Assembly: GCF_040954645.1 (NCBI RefSeq)
Contig: NC_092806.1
Span: forward strand, 159,584,328-159,648,327
Length of the DNA stretch: 64,000 bases
DNA from: Diabrotica undecimpunctata
Taxonomy: Eukaryota; Arthropoda; Insecta; Coleoptera; Chrysomelidae
Reading direction: 5' to 3'
The notes beneath the pieces were generated by a model. That model was not told the DNA's origin and did no database searches. It saw nothing but the letters and a program-made list of their open reading frames with translations. How positions within the stretch are numbered: position 1 is the stretch's first letter; each line of letters begins with the position of its first letter. A program made the position numbers and the translations under genes. This document shows positions 12,701 through 21,060 of this stretch, piece by piece.

Positions 12701-15253
12701 GGTTTGGATTGGGGCAACTACAGAAAAATGAAATAAAGGGTCATAAATCTCTTGGAACAAACAAAACACAACAAAACAGGAAACACCTCAAGAAATTTAA
12801 TATAGGGCGCCACTTGAGGTGCCTAATTATACCTATTACAACCAGCTAGTTGTAACTGGAGATATAATTATCAGAAATGCAAAACATTCAAAATATTTTT
12901 CAAATTAAACTCAAAAAGGGGTTTGTTAAAAAAAATAAACAAAATGTTGAAAAACAAAATTTAACATTTATTTTTGTGTCACCACAAACAGTTACAAAAT
13001 ATAGAGAACATAAAAACACTATATTAATAGTCACAATTAAAAAAAATACAGAAAAAATTTACAATTGTTAATGGGCGACAATTTGTAGCAGAAATAAATT
13101 ATTACAAATCAAAAAAATATCTTTTTAAGTGAAACTATGCACAGTGGTTAACCTTCTTTAAAAAACAAAAACAAAATTTCAAATATGATCAGGTATTTAC
13201 CAAATGTCAAAAATAGTGCTAACTGTCATATGTTTGTGACGTCCTCTCGTGGGAGTCACTATCCGGGTAGCTTTTAGACAGTCAGAGACAGAGTTCAAAA
13301 TAAAAATAAAACTTTATTGCCTTCCTTAAATTAAATTGACAAAAATCTTATATACATATTTACAATTTGGTTTAGTCTTCTCAGTACCTGGCCTATTTAT
13401 TCAAATTAAGTTTGACCTTGTCATATGGAACCAGTCTTATCGGCAAGCGAATGTGTATTTGAAATTTTACGGTTTTAATAACAGCGGAAGATAGGTATAA
13501 AGGAAGGAAAGGAACTCAACACGTCCCTTAAGTGATTCGGGTTAATAGGACACTCCTCGACAATCTCAACACGACTGCTTCAGAGTACGGGTAGTGAAAA
13601 GCTCAACACGCTTTTCGGGTAAAGACGGTAAAAGAAAAGGAAACAACTTGTGAACTCAACACGTCCGCAAGCCGGGGTAAGGAAGAGAGAACCTTCAGTC
13701 AACACCTGTCGATTCTGTCTCTGTGAGGAAATGTTGCCGTTTATATAGCGGAGCTTTGCCCTTTCTACTGTCGATACACTCCTACTTCATGGGTTGGTTC
13801 GCGCGCACGCTGGTTTAACGGTGATGGCTTGGACTCATCGTTACATGTTAACATTAAATTTAAAACAAAACTGAACAAATAAAATGACAGCTAAAAGTCA
13901 AACCATAAAATTTACAACTTTAACTATTACAATTTTTTTTGTATGAAAGCAATTATCACGTTTATTTAAAAAATGTCTGCTTTACTTTTAAAATCTGATC
14001 ACAAAAAAAAGTTACCTGAGTTTCACTGTATAACTTTCAATAACTGGAACAAAAAACTACATCTTCAAACTGTAAAAAAAAAAAAAAATATCCCTAAACG
14101 GCTGCTTAGGACATTGAGGTTTGAGGTGGAAACTGGCACATTTGACACACCATGTAAACGCTTCTTAAAAACTGGACAATGGAAATGTTGATATCTTTAT
14201 AAACACAATACTTGAGTAAAATACCACTTCTCTAACATATTTGTCGGTTTTCTTTTAGACCGACCTCTAAAACGTCTTCATTCTTCCGTTACCCCTGTCA
14301 ATCTCATCAACTGCACTTAAAACTCAACACTGCTACTATACTGCACATTTTCGCATGATAAAAGACGAAAAAACAAAAAAAACATTACGAATTAAAAGAA
14401 AAATTTGGACTAACACCGAAACCACTGCCTCTAACAGCGGCTCCACTGAGAGTGACGAAATTATCTAAAAAAATTGCTCACAAAACTTAGAACAAACAAA
14501 GCACTTATCGTATAAACTAAACACAACGGAAATTAAGACGTAAATTAATTTGAAAACGCAATATCGGGCGGTTTGAACAAAGAAATATCGAAGAAATTTG
14601 CGCCTGTGACATAAACAAACAATAAAATGATTTATTATCGACGGCGGCGACCTAAAAAGAACGAAAGATTATTTGGGTTTTAAATTGAAGGATACGAACT
14701 AAGAAACATTGAAAAAATTCTTCGTTATTCTAATGCATATATAAGGGGATTTCAATTAACACATATACGAGGGGATTCCAATAAATTTAAAATGCTACAA
14801 AATTATGCTGAAAAAATCGATTCTTCGGAAGAAGGTACATTTTCTTTTCAATGCTAACTAGTTACGAGAATAAGTTCCATTTTTATTTGACTACGTTTAT
14901 TCTGATGAATTTTTTAAATCTAGAAGTGTATTATTCACGTATTCATGGATGAATCAATAACTGAAAAGTTTGTTTATTAGAAAAACAGGGGGAATGCGAC
15001 TTTATGGCAGCAGTCAGTCTATTTTTATTATATATCTATGAACAAAACCAATTAAAACATACCTCTTATCCTAATCACTATATTTACCTTGTCCTTTGGC
15101 CAAAGCTACTGGTAGTGGGTGATAGTTATGAGCAGCATATTTTTCTTCCTTGTCAAAGACTTCCTGTGAACTGAGTGTCCTTTTTTCGAGTAGTTTTATA
15201 CACCGTTCGAGATTTTTTGATAGTCTTGTAGCTCTTTTACACGATGGTAACAT
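578..15253 (-). CDS. Oat: Ornithine aminotransferase, mitochondrial (partial; five exons, C-terminus off window)
   Basis: PLP-dependent enzyme that interconverts ornithine plus 2-oxoglutarate with glutamate-5-semialdehyde plus glutamate in the mitochondrial matrix. Five exons join in phase: 15253-15088, 8899-8675, 8594-8371, 4950-4650 and 790-578 (1129 nt, about 376 residues). The N-terminus ([14 protein letters not shown]) is basic, without acidic residues at first, like a matrix-targeting presequence. Family blocks appear in order: [95 protein letters not shown] (PLP lysine in LGKAL) and [12 protein letters not shown]. All visible junctions have GT-AG. The open phase at 578 and the missing last ~55 residues show that at least one exon lies left of position 1. 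No disabling mutation is seen, so this is a functional gene. Introns 1, 3 and 4 are packed with transposons. Confidence 0.95.
930..1330 (+). repeat. Dispersed repeat A, 5' half (split by a LINE)
   Basis: This stretch matches 9530-9980 closely, for example CTAGACATAAGCTTCTAAA, the CTTCTC-GGTA...TTTTACCAATGAAAGG segment, and GTTCGAATCCAGCATTGGATG. Its 3' half continues at 3936. The GTTCGAATCC sequence is an RNA polymerase III B-box-like motif. No protein is encoded. Family identity is unknown. Confidence 0.75.
1331..3935 (-). mobile_element. RTE-type non-LTR retrotransposon, 5'-truncated
   Basis: A minus-strand LINE flanked by a 9-bp target-site duplication ATTTTACTC (1322-1330 and 3936-3944). 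It ends in a (GAA)n-type tail at 1331-1358. It is truncated inside the endonuclease domain: VIQVYAPTK and GDFNAKLG remain at the right end, followed by NEIDYIL and the LGSDHRLI catalytic motif. The reverse transcriptase follows, with LRFADDIIL near 2120, then the C-terminal [14 protein letters not shown] region. It is inserted in repeat A within OAT intron 4. Confidence 0.92.
1368..3758 (-). pseudogene. Endonuclease/reverse transcriptase ORF of the RTE-type LINE (one stop, one frameshift)
   Basis: The long frame 3758-1926 covers the endonuclease C-terminus and the complete RT palm ([13 protein letters not shown], the VYEKAFD palm motif, [17 protein letters not shown]). It stops at TAA in EEYIYLG-stop, where a single CAA-to-TAA change would explain the break. 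The same frame resumes to 1368 with the QMWT terminus. Upstream, the frame shifts by one base in an A-run near 3745, separating GDFNAKLG from the rest. So few lesions suggest a fairly young insertion. Confidence 0.9.
3936..4285 (+). repeat. Dispersed repeat A, 3' half
   Basis: This stretch matches 10036-10365: TTTTACTCAGTTCGTGTCA, ATCACCGACAAGTTATCTAG, CCCAGTTTTCTGGGT, CTTGTTCCCCAAGGGAAAA and GACCTATGACTGGTGCGCGA, ending near ACACACCTGCATCTTCGC. It is the continuation of 930-1330 after the LINE. Confidence 0.78.
4326..4440 (+). pseudogene. Possible LTR-retrotransposon gag N-terminal relic
   Basis: The translation contains [20 protein letters not shown] followed by PETLEF. This resembles the short helical (SAP-like) opening of some insect Ty3-type gag proteins, with the LxxRLxxxL..GxDPETF pattern. 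It is only about 38 residues long and ends at a stop, so the call is tentative. Confidence 0.35.
4650..4950 (-). CDS. Oat: OAT exon 4 (catalytic-lysine exon)
   Basis: A polypyrimidine tract and TTTTTTGCAG acceptor precede [21 protein letters not shown]. The exon carries [14 protein letters not shown] and the PLP-lysine block [14 protein letters not shown], then ends at ATT-GAA-CCA-G before GTATGAAT. The open frame running on to 4606 is intronic. Confidence 0.95.
5090..5340 (+). pseudogene. LINE linker relic (low confidence)
   Basis: [20 protein letters not shown] resembles the basic linker between the endonuclease and RT of jockey-like LINEs. No RT domain follows before the sequence changes near 5370. 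It lies in OAT intron 3. Confidence 0.35.
5646..6414 (-). pseudogene. Tc1/mariner-superfamily (IS630-like) DDE transposase relic
   Basis: A possible start at 6414 ([15 protein letters not shown]) opens a helix-turn-helix-like N-terminus that is interrupted by frameshifts around 6140-6300. The open frame 6137-5646 then carries CTDESW, which holds the first catalytic aspartate, and ends at ADYHDEMDG. The second aspartate and the final catalytic residue should follow but the sequence ends at a stop in 5646. The element is therefore truncated at its 3' side. It lies in OAT intron 3. Confidence 0.75.
6812..6852 (-). ncRNA. Hammerhead-like motif, minus arm of PLE palindrome (degenerate)
   Basis: Minus strand: stem I ATCAC/GTGAT, core TTGAGAA, stem II GGC-AATCA-GCC, GAAA, then the self-complementary stem III ACAGCTGT and A at the cleavage position. 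Canonical core is CUGANGA, so two core bases differ and the copy is probably inactive. Confidence 0.4.
7186..7482 (+). pseudogene. GIY-YIG endonuclease domain of a Penelope-like element (3' fragment)
   Basis: About 98 codons begin at [20 protein letters not shown], a GIY-YIG nuclease core with the PKTYIGQT motif and catalytic Arg, followed by [20 protein letters not shown] and a C-terminal LLESMEINK block. There is no genuine ATG, since the palindrome centre cuts the frame just upstream. The RT that normally precedes this domain is absent, so it is a fragment rather than a gene. Confidence 0.85.
7516..7556 (+). ncRNA. Hammerhead-like motif, plus arm of PLE palindrome
   Basis: Stem I ATCAC (7516-7520) pairs with GTGAT (7552-7556). 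The core is TTGAGGA (7521-7527), one base from CUGANGA. GAAA is at 7540-7543, and stem III is the near-palindrome ACCGCTGT with A at the cleavage position (7551). Stem II is damaged (AAGC against GCC); the other arm retains GGC/GCC. PLEs are known to carry hammerheads in their terminal repeats. Confidence 0.42.
7640..8150 (+). repeat. Probable solo LTR (Ty3/gypsy-type) with core promoter
   Basis: No ORF family is recognised. A TATATAA box (7954-7960) lies about 30 bp before an initiator-like TCAGTC (7982-7987), the arrangement of an insect LTR promoter. The terminal CTTAATTCCTGAACC...AGAACGTAACAATATC segment recurs at 44790-44835. Exact LTR ends were not established. Confidence 0.45.
8371..8594 (-). 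CDS. Oat: OAT exon 3
   Basis: The acceptor TTTTAG precedes GTGTCGAGGCAGG. It encodes [32 protein letters not shown] and [19 protein letters not shown], and ends on a codon boundary before GTAAATTT. The frame has no stop in any part. Confidence 0.94.
8675..8899 (-). CDS. Oat: OAT exon 2
   Basis: The acceptor TTTTAG precedes GTGTGTTTGTTTGG, completing the split glycine codon of exon 1. It encodes [18 protein letters not shown] through [13 protein letters not shown] and ends in ACA-G before GTTAGACG. Only an 80-bp intron separates it from exon 3. Confidence 0.95.
8989..9500 (-). mobile_element. LINE 3' fragment (RNase H-bearing I/R1-like family)
   Basis: Nearly identical to 32436-32930, the 3' end of the larger copy there. 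A poly-T run at 8994-9003 marks the minus-strand poly(A) tail. The coding remnant at 9458-9267 ([19 protein letters not shown]) is the C-terminus of ORF2. Imperfect flanking AGGAATGGATT / AGGAAAGGATT is a plausible TSD. It lies in OAT intron 1. Confidence 0.85.
9530..10365 (+). repeat. Dispersed repeat A, uninterrupted copy with tRNA-like boxes
   Basis: This copy spans both halves of the repeat at 930-1330 and 3936-4285. Near 9923-9960 it has TAGCCGAGTGATT (A-box-like) followed about 25 bp later by GTTCGAATCC (B-box-like), as in tRNA-derived SINEs. About 390 bp of shared sequence lie upstream of the boxes, which is unusual for a simple SINE. It is non-coding and lies in OAT intron 1. Confidence 0.75.
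11105..12481 (-). pseudogene. Transposase-like relic, GQN family, copy A
   Basis: Decayed protein pieces read in order on the minus strand: [16 protein letters not shown] (12.4 kb), [20 protein letters not shown] (11.8 kb), [18 protein letters not shown] followed by [15 protein letters not shown] (11.6-11.4 kb), [12 protein letters not shown] (11.39 kb), and [20 protein letters not shown] (11.28 kb). The same order occurs in copy B (49.4-52.3 kb). The [10 protein letters not shown] block, a likely catalytic Asp region of an RNase H-like fold, is intact here but missing from copy B. Multiple frameshifts make it non-functional. I could not find terminal repeats. It lies in OAT intron 1. Confidence 0.6.
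12549..12630. repeat. Short imperfect inverted repeat
   Basis: CGATTTATTTTGC near 12550 is mirrored by GCAAAATAATCG near 12618-12630, just right of transposase copy A. It could be a terminal or subterminal repeat of a small element, but no partner supports that. Confidence 0.3.
13228..13880 (-). repeat. Probable solo LTR with a CTCAACACG motif array
   Basis: Read on the minus strand, a CTATATAAAC TATA element (about 13750-13741) is followed by the array of CTCAACACG motifs and then, near 13315, by AATAAAG close to the end GACGTCACA. That promoter-to-polyadenylation order over about 600 bp fits an LTR. No gag or pol is adjacent. The ends are approximate. Confidence 0.45.
13515..13706 (+). repeat. 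Interspersed CTCAACACG motifs (x4 plus a partial)
   Basis: Exact CTCAACACG occurs at 13515, 13565, 13602 and 13655, with a partial TCAACACC at 13699. Spacings are 50, 37, 53 and 44 bp. The first four are each followed by a CGGG within about 25 bp. It is a repeated binding-site-like array inside the putative LTR. Confidence 0.7.
13881..15070. other. OAT intron 1, unassigned AT-rich sequence
   Basis: Only short frames without family features (e.g. 13973-14191). It holds several A-runs and no recognised RT, transposase or RNA gene. Confidence 0.4.
15088..15253 (-). CDS. Oat: OAT exon 1 (start codon, mitochondrial presequence)
   Basis: ATG at 15253-15251; the exon ends in CAA-G before GTAAATA (phase 1). 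It encodes the presequence and the first conserved block, [25 protein letters not shown] just upstream of the ATG (near 15262) could be a 5'UTR acceptor, which would mean an untranslated first exon farther right. Confidence 0.93.
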
Positions 15254-15415
15254 TATTTATCTGAAACACAAACACCATTTAAGAAATAAACTACAATAAC
15301 CAAAATGTAAATAAAAAAATTCTCTTTTGACTCTACAAGTGAAGTTTCCAAGAAATTACAATAAATCAAAGAATGACGAAAGAAGTATTTTTGAAGTGTA
15401 GAAACATTTATTTCC

Positions 15416-15456
15416 TAGCTGAGCGGTTTCGACTTACAAAGCCATCTTCAGAGCTA
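15416..15456 (-). ncRNA. Hammerhead-like motif with intact CUGANGA core
   Basis: On the minus strand stem I TAGCT (15456-15452) pairs perfectly with AGCTA (15420-15416). The core reads CTGAAGA (15451-15445), matching CUGANGA exactly. Stem II GGCTT-TGT-AAGTC follows, then GAAA, a short ACCGCT stem-III segment and C at the cleavage position. One extra base separates the core from stem II, as in the other copies in this window. It is probably a Penelope-like terminal remnant upstream of OAT. Confidence 0.45.
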
Positions 15457-15674
15457 TGCTACAATAGAACAATGATATAAATAACTAATTTAAAGTTTAT
15501 AATGTTCACTTACGTCAAGTTTTTTAAGTATCTCTACTTGAAGAAATCTCATTATTTAAAAAAATTACAGAAATTCTCTTTTTAAGCTAGTTCTATGTTA
15601 AAATGTTTCATTGAAAAAACACAAAAAGGACTGTACACTGGACTCCACAACAACACAAAAAAACGGGTGTGGGT

Positions 15675-16357
15675 AGAAGTTATACTTCTATACACGCGTT
15701 CGCCCTTAAAAATTTATATAGGAGTTAATCTGTATAATCATTACATATGTAATGCTATAGGTAAGAGAGAGCAGAAAGAGAAAAAGAATTAGTTATATAG
15801 GTATATGGTGCATCGTTTGCTGTATATAAACATTTGACCTGTAATAGGAGTATAGTAAATGAAGGATTGTATCAATATTTTAATGAAAATATATATTTTT
15901 ATTTTTATATGCAACATAATTCAATATAATAATATGAAAATGTAATATTCATAAGTATTTAAAACTGCCAATATACATAACTTACTTCAAGAAGATCAAA
16001 ATAAAAAACCAACAACTCGGATTATGTTGTAAATTTTCATTTTATTTTAAAATTTATGTTTTTTGCGTATATTACATATATTTAATAAGATTAACGTGAG
16101 GTTTTTAAATATTTCAAAAATAAAAAAGGAAAATCATAATTGGGATTCGAACTCACAACCACCAGCGTATGAACCAAACACGTAAAGGATTTGCCAATTA
16201 GACACGACACTAACGGATTTCAAAGTTGACAGTTCTCGGTAAAACAGTGATTATTTTGAAATACAAAAGCCTAAAATAATTATAAACGTTTAATTTTAAA
16301 TAATACAAAACATATCACATAAATAATAATATTAATACATATTATATTATATATAAT

Positions 16358-16411
<54 letters not shown>

Positions 16412-16580
16412 ATACAAAAGGAACATTTTTATTCTCGAGAGAGGAAGAGAGAGAAAATGTATCTTCTGTCTCTCTCTTACTCATTATCTTACATATGTAA
16501 TGGTTTCACAGATTCACTCTCATGCAAATTTCCAACGCCGACCGTGCGTATAGAAGTATAACTTCAAAAATGTGGTTATG
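15675..16580. mobile_element. Non-autonomous element with ~100-bp imperfect terminal inverted repeats
   Basis: GAAGTTATACTTCTATACAC at the left is mirrored by GTGCGTATAGAAGTATAACT at the right. Internal to these, ATTACATATGTAATG with GTAAGAGAGAGCAGA is mirrored by TCTGTCTCTCTCTTAC with TTACATATGTAATGG. The interior is AT-rich, holds a (TA)n tract and a minus-strand B-box-like GAGTTCGAATCCC (near 16145), and encodes no protein. This fits a MITE-like DNA element. Confidence 0.7.
16361..16403. repeat. (TA)n microsatellite
   Basis: More than 20 uninterrupted TA units inside the inverted-repeat element; an imperfect ATAATA run precedes it. Confidence 0.95.
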
Positions 16581-18759
16581 GTACCGGTGTCAGAACCCGA
16601 CCATTTTTTGGAGTCAAGCAATTTGATTAACCCAGTCTGAGAGACTTGAAACCCCCTTAGAATCACATTCGGGTGTTACAAGGAGCTAGGTGTATTGATT
16701 CGTGTTATCAGGAACCACTCCAGCGCGCTCCAATGCTCCAGGTTATCCCTTTCCCCCTATGCAACTCTCATGCGCGATAGGGGCATAACTATCAGCCAAA
16801 TGCTTTTCGTGTGGAAGTTCTGGGTACAAGAACTCTAACTCGATTAATGCAGGCTCGCGTGAGGCGCTCTTTTCCTGCTTTCTCTAGTGACGTATCATCG
16901 AACCGAAATTGCTTGCTCGGGCCTCGAGTCTCCGCTCCGAGTTGCGCTAAGTTCAGCGACTCGGTGCCCGAGGATGTGGGCCCTTCGTGCACAGGTTTTG
17001 GGGTTTTGTTAATTTTTTTGGATAGCTGTCGCCTTTTTGTTAGTTTTTTTTTAAATTTTTTTGGTGGCCAAATCCTTTATTTATTTATTATTTTTTTTTA
17101 AGGTTGTCCTGACAATAAATATCAATTAATAAATTTCCACTGCTGCATGCTAGGGCTTCTTCTGTTGGTATAGCTACGAGTTATCTAGACTTTATGCGTT
17201 TGCTAGGATTTGCTGTTTTAGACTTTTGTGCTTTCATCGATGGAACGCATCTAATTCTAGCTTTTTCTACCATTTTATCTATCACCCTTTCTTTTCGCAG
17301 TTCTCTAAATATTTGGGTACTCGGTACATTTGCCGCTTCTCTGAGGATTGAAGCAGCAGACAGAATGAGTGAAATCGAAGGCCAATCTTTTAAATGATTC
17401 CTCAAAGGTTACAATTGACATATGTCATTAGAAAATTAAGATTATTAAATTATCAAAAAATTTATGAATTGAAATTCATAATGAAAAAAGAAATATTTAA
17501 ATATAAAGAAGAAACTAGATTGTAATGTTTCTAAGTATGATACTTGGATGTATTAAAAAAATTGTAGCTCTTGATTGAAATTGTAAGAATTCTAAATAAA
17601 AATTGAAAATTTTTTCTTGTGTTAATGAAGAATAACTTGTCAAATGATTGATTACAAATAATTGTTATAAATTAGTAATGGAATTTAAAAAGGGAACAGC
17701 GAACGGTTCATTTATACCGTCGATGGTGACGTGGTTTGGGTGGAAGTTGGCGTGGGGGTAGATGAGAAAGAGAGAGATATTTTCCTTATGAGAGGTCTAC
17801 ACGTACTATACATACAGACATATTGTGTGAAGCACAATATGTGTAGAAGCAAATGCACCCCCCTGAGGATAGTCCTGGTGGCGCCCATGGCGGTGATTAT
17901 TTTTATGCATAGCATTTTAATCGTGAAGTAAAGAATAATGTTGTTTGCGATTACATACATTTAAGGCGACACTGTATTGCACATACAAATTTAAAATTTC
18001 TAAAACTCATGCACACTTGTATGAACCATTATCAATTTATCATTCATTTTAATTGGAGGAAAACACACTGATAACACAGACCGACAGAATTAAAAAAAGT
18101 TGTTGCTGGTGAGGTAATTTAAATATTTTTAATGAGCTTATTTAAGAAAATATCTTTCTTTGTTTCTAAGCATAGAATCAAATAAATGTATATTAATAAT
18201 TAATAAATTAAAACTTTTTTGTATCTTGTTTTATGTACTTGGAAATCTCCATGATCGTAAAACTCAAATTTCCGATACCTGCCGGACCCTCAGAACATAA
18301 TTTCACTACTGTTACGTTAAGAATGTCCCGTAGTTGTTCCGAACGAAATCTTGGTGATCGTTTATTGATACGAATAGTTAAAAAAAAACACGCACACATT
18401 TTACATAATTTACAAAAAGCCAATTGAATACACTACGACCAATTCATACTCATATTACGTAAAAAAATCTGATAAAAATATACAGTAATTAAATTTGAAT
18501 TATAATTAGCAATATTACTTTTAATTGGTGGGAAACAGACTGATAATAAGCCGATAAAAATACAGCGGCCGACTCTGTTAAAGATAATAAAAATAAGGAA
18601 CATAAAATTTAATCGTTTTATTTGAGTGCTATTTTTATACCACCGGTCATTGAAAAATTACCATCTGGTTTGTTTTTTGAATTTTTAAATACCTGTGAGG
18701 GGCCACTTTTTTAAAACAGAAATTTATAAGTCATTTAAGTTAGAAATACGTATTTACTA
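16581..18759. other. Intergenic sequence, unassigned
   Basis: GC-richer 16600-17000 and several 60-80 codon frames show no recognisable domain. A hairpin ACATATTGTG/CACAATATGT lies near 17819-17843. Two loosely similar segments (18040-18085 and 18515-18560, sharing TTTTAATTGG and ACTGATAA) suggest a local duplication. No gene is called. Confidence 0.4.
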
Positions 18760-19504
18760 GCAAAACTTAATGAACGAAATAACGGAAACAAGTAGAACAT
18801 ATGGACTGGGACTGGATATAAACACCAGCAAAACCAAGCTAATGATCATTAACAAAAAAACATAACTGGAGCAAATCTGTATGTGAACCAAATGAGAATT
18901 AAACGTGCCTCACAGAACAACTACTTGGGAAGTATAATCAATGAGTCGTGGGACAATACCCAAGAGATTAAATGTCGCATCGCAAAGGCAAAAAGTGCAT
19001 TCTTGACTATGACCTCTGCGGTGAGGAGCCATGATCTCATCCTAGAAACAAAAATAAGGCTCCTTAAATGTTACATGTACTCAGTGCTTGCGTACGGAGT
19101 AGAAACGAGGACATTGAAGGCGGGATCTCTATCAAAACTTCAGGCTTTTGAGCTATGGTTATACAGAAGGATCCTGAAGATACCGTGAATAGACAAAGTC
19201 ATCAATGAAGAAGTACTACGGAGAATGAACACAACTGCGGATTTGGTCAACATTGTGAAAGGCCGTAAGCTGCAGTATTTGGAACATATAATGAGAAATC
19301 AATGCAGATATGAGCTACTCCAATGCATTTTGCAAGGTAAAATTGAAGGAAAAAGGGCCGCAGGACGAAGAAGAATATCCTGGCTTGTTAACCTGAGAGC
19401 ATGGTATAGAAAGACCACAACACAGCTATTTCGTATAACAACCAACAAAGTCATTATAGCCAGAATGATCGCCAATGTTCGGAACGGACAGGCACCCTAA
19501 GAAG
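18760..19504 (+). mobile_element. LINE 3' fragment (family with PGRRQ/AGRRR C-terminus), 8-bp TSD
   Basis: Flanked by ATTTACTA at 18752-18759 and 19505-19512. Protein remnants run from SRTYGLGLDINTSKTKL through KIRLLKCYMYSVLAYGVE, LYRRILKIP and YLEHIMRNQ to KIEGKRAAGRRRISWLVN and a final AARMIANVR-like block; stops lie near 18865 and 19186. This is the post-RT C-terminal region of an endonuclease/RT ORF, with the short AAGAAG tail typical of this family. Confidence 0.85.
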
Positions 19505-19637
19505 ATTTACTATCTCTCTCGTGTCGAAATCCTGTTCGTGGAATTTCGTAGAAATCGTGGACTCAGATTAAGGTGGTCACAATAACATGTGCAGTGGGGC
19601 TTTTGCACAAGAATAGAGTTTGGTGTTATTCACAGAT

Positions 19638-20550
19638 TGATTGGCAATCTGTATTGATCACAAATCAATACAGATTGCCGCCTATGCCGATGATATCAGC
19701 ATCATGTCTCGCAGAACAGAAGAGGCGGCAGAAATATATTCACAATTAAAATCAAAGGCAAAAGAGACCGGACTAGAAATAAATATTCAAAAGACAAAAG
19801 AGTTAACACAGGCAAGAGCTAGGGGAAACAGACGCACAGTTGAATTAGAGGACGATATTGAAACGGTAGAAAGTTTCACATATTTAGGAGTTACATTAAA
19901 CACGGATGGAACAGAAGAACCAGAAATCCAAAGACGAATAGTAAAGGGAAACACAGCTTATTTTTCACTCGATCATGTGTTTCGCTCCAAAAACACACAC
20001 TGGAGATCGAAAATCAGGGTCTACAAAACTATTATCAGACCAATAGTATGTTATGGATGCAAGACATGGGTGATGACAGAAGAGACAAAAGAAAACTGGA
20101 AGTCTTCGAAAGAAAAGTCCTAAGAAAGATATTTGGACCTATTAACGAAAACGGAATATGGAGATCTTCGAAATATGGAAGTCTTCGAAAGAAAAGTCCT
20201 AAGAAAGATATTTGGACCTATTAACGAAAACGGAATATGGAGATCCAGGTATAACCATGAACTCTACCAACTGTTCAAAGAGACACCGATCTCAGAATTC
20301 GTTAAACTTCAGAGAATTCGCTGGGCTGGTCATATAGTAAGAATGGAGACAGAAAGATTGCCGAAAAGAGTCCTTGATAGTAAAATGCAGGGCGAAAGAC
20401 CAAAAGGAAGGCCACGGAAAAGATGGGAGGATGAAGTGGCAGCGAACGCGCAAAATTTGCTAGACGTGAGAACTTGGAGAAGATGGTTGGAGGCATAGTT
20501 TGGAGGAGGCCAAGGCCCGATTTGGGCTTTAGCGCCATTGGAGAGAGAGA
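19638..20550 (+). mobile_element. LINE 3' fragment with 13-bp TSD and internal 79-bp tandem duplication
   Basis: Flanked by GTTATTCACAGAT at 19625-19637 and 20551-20563. The RT YADD motif (IAAYADDISIMSRRTEEAAE) lies near 19680, followed by ESFTYLGVTLNTDG, RPIVCYGCKTWV, RKVLRKIFGP, RIRWAGHIVRM and the GRPRKRWEDEV C-terminus. A 79-bp unit repeats in tandem (20101-20179 and 20180-20258), shifting the frame. The 5' end folds into a perfect hairpin (19643-19679). Confidence 0.88.
19643..19679. repeat. Perfect 16-bp hairpin at LINE 5' junction
   Basis: GGCAATCTGTATTGAT (19643-19658) is the exact reverse complement of 19664-19679 across a 5-base loop. The right arm is LINE coding sequence (IQIAA), so the left arm looks like a snap-back copy made at integration. 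Confidence 0.85.
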
Positions 20551-21060
20551 GTTATTCACAGATAAAAGTAGGTTTTATCTCTACCCTGATTAAAGAAGAG
20601 TGAGAGTTTTGAAAGGCCCTGGTTCACAAGAGAGACACAGGCAGAGAACATACTGCAGGAAACAAAGAGATTTGGGTTATCGAGATCCATAAAACTCAAA
20701 AAACTTGTCAAATAGTGGGCGAGTGAAATTGTATTGGAAATTGTAAACATTTGTAAGAAAGCTCGGTGCTTCTTAATCATAATATTTTATAACTGAACAG
20801 ATTAGGTAGGTGTAATATGTCCTGTGGTCTGTGAACTGTGTTTGTCATTTGTCATCTTAGTTTTAGTTAATGTCATATGTAATTGTCATGTTATTCATTC
20901 AAACAAAACAATGCTAATTTCTTGTATATTAAAACTTAGTTTATAAAGGTTTTGCATTTCATTACAATTTAATATACAAGAAATATCAAATATGGATAAG
21001 CTACTACGACCAGACAGATTCGATGCAGATCCTAACTCTCCTAGATCGTCTCAAGAATAG

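Noticed and set aside
16140..16215. tRNA gene call, minus strand
   Set aside because: B box is good but the A box and acceptor stem are not; more likely a tRNA-derived segment of the TIR element.
16792..17101. Two overlapping frames on opposite strands in a GC-richer stretch
   Set aside because: No recognisable domain on either strand; composition alone explains the openness.
20640..20990. 5' LTR of the gypsy element
   Set aside because: No matching 3' LTR was found right of 22967, so ends cannot be set; only the internal coding remnant is called.
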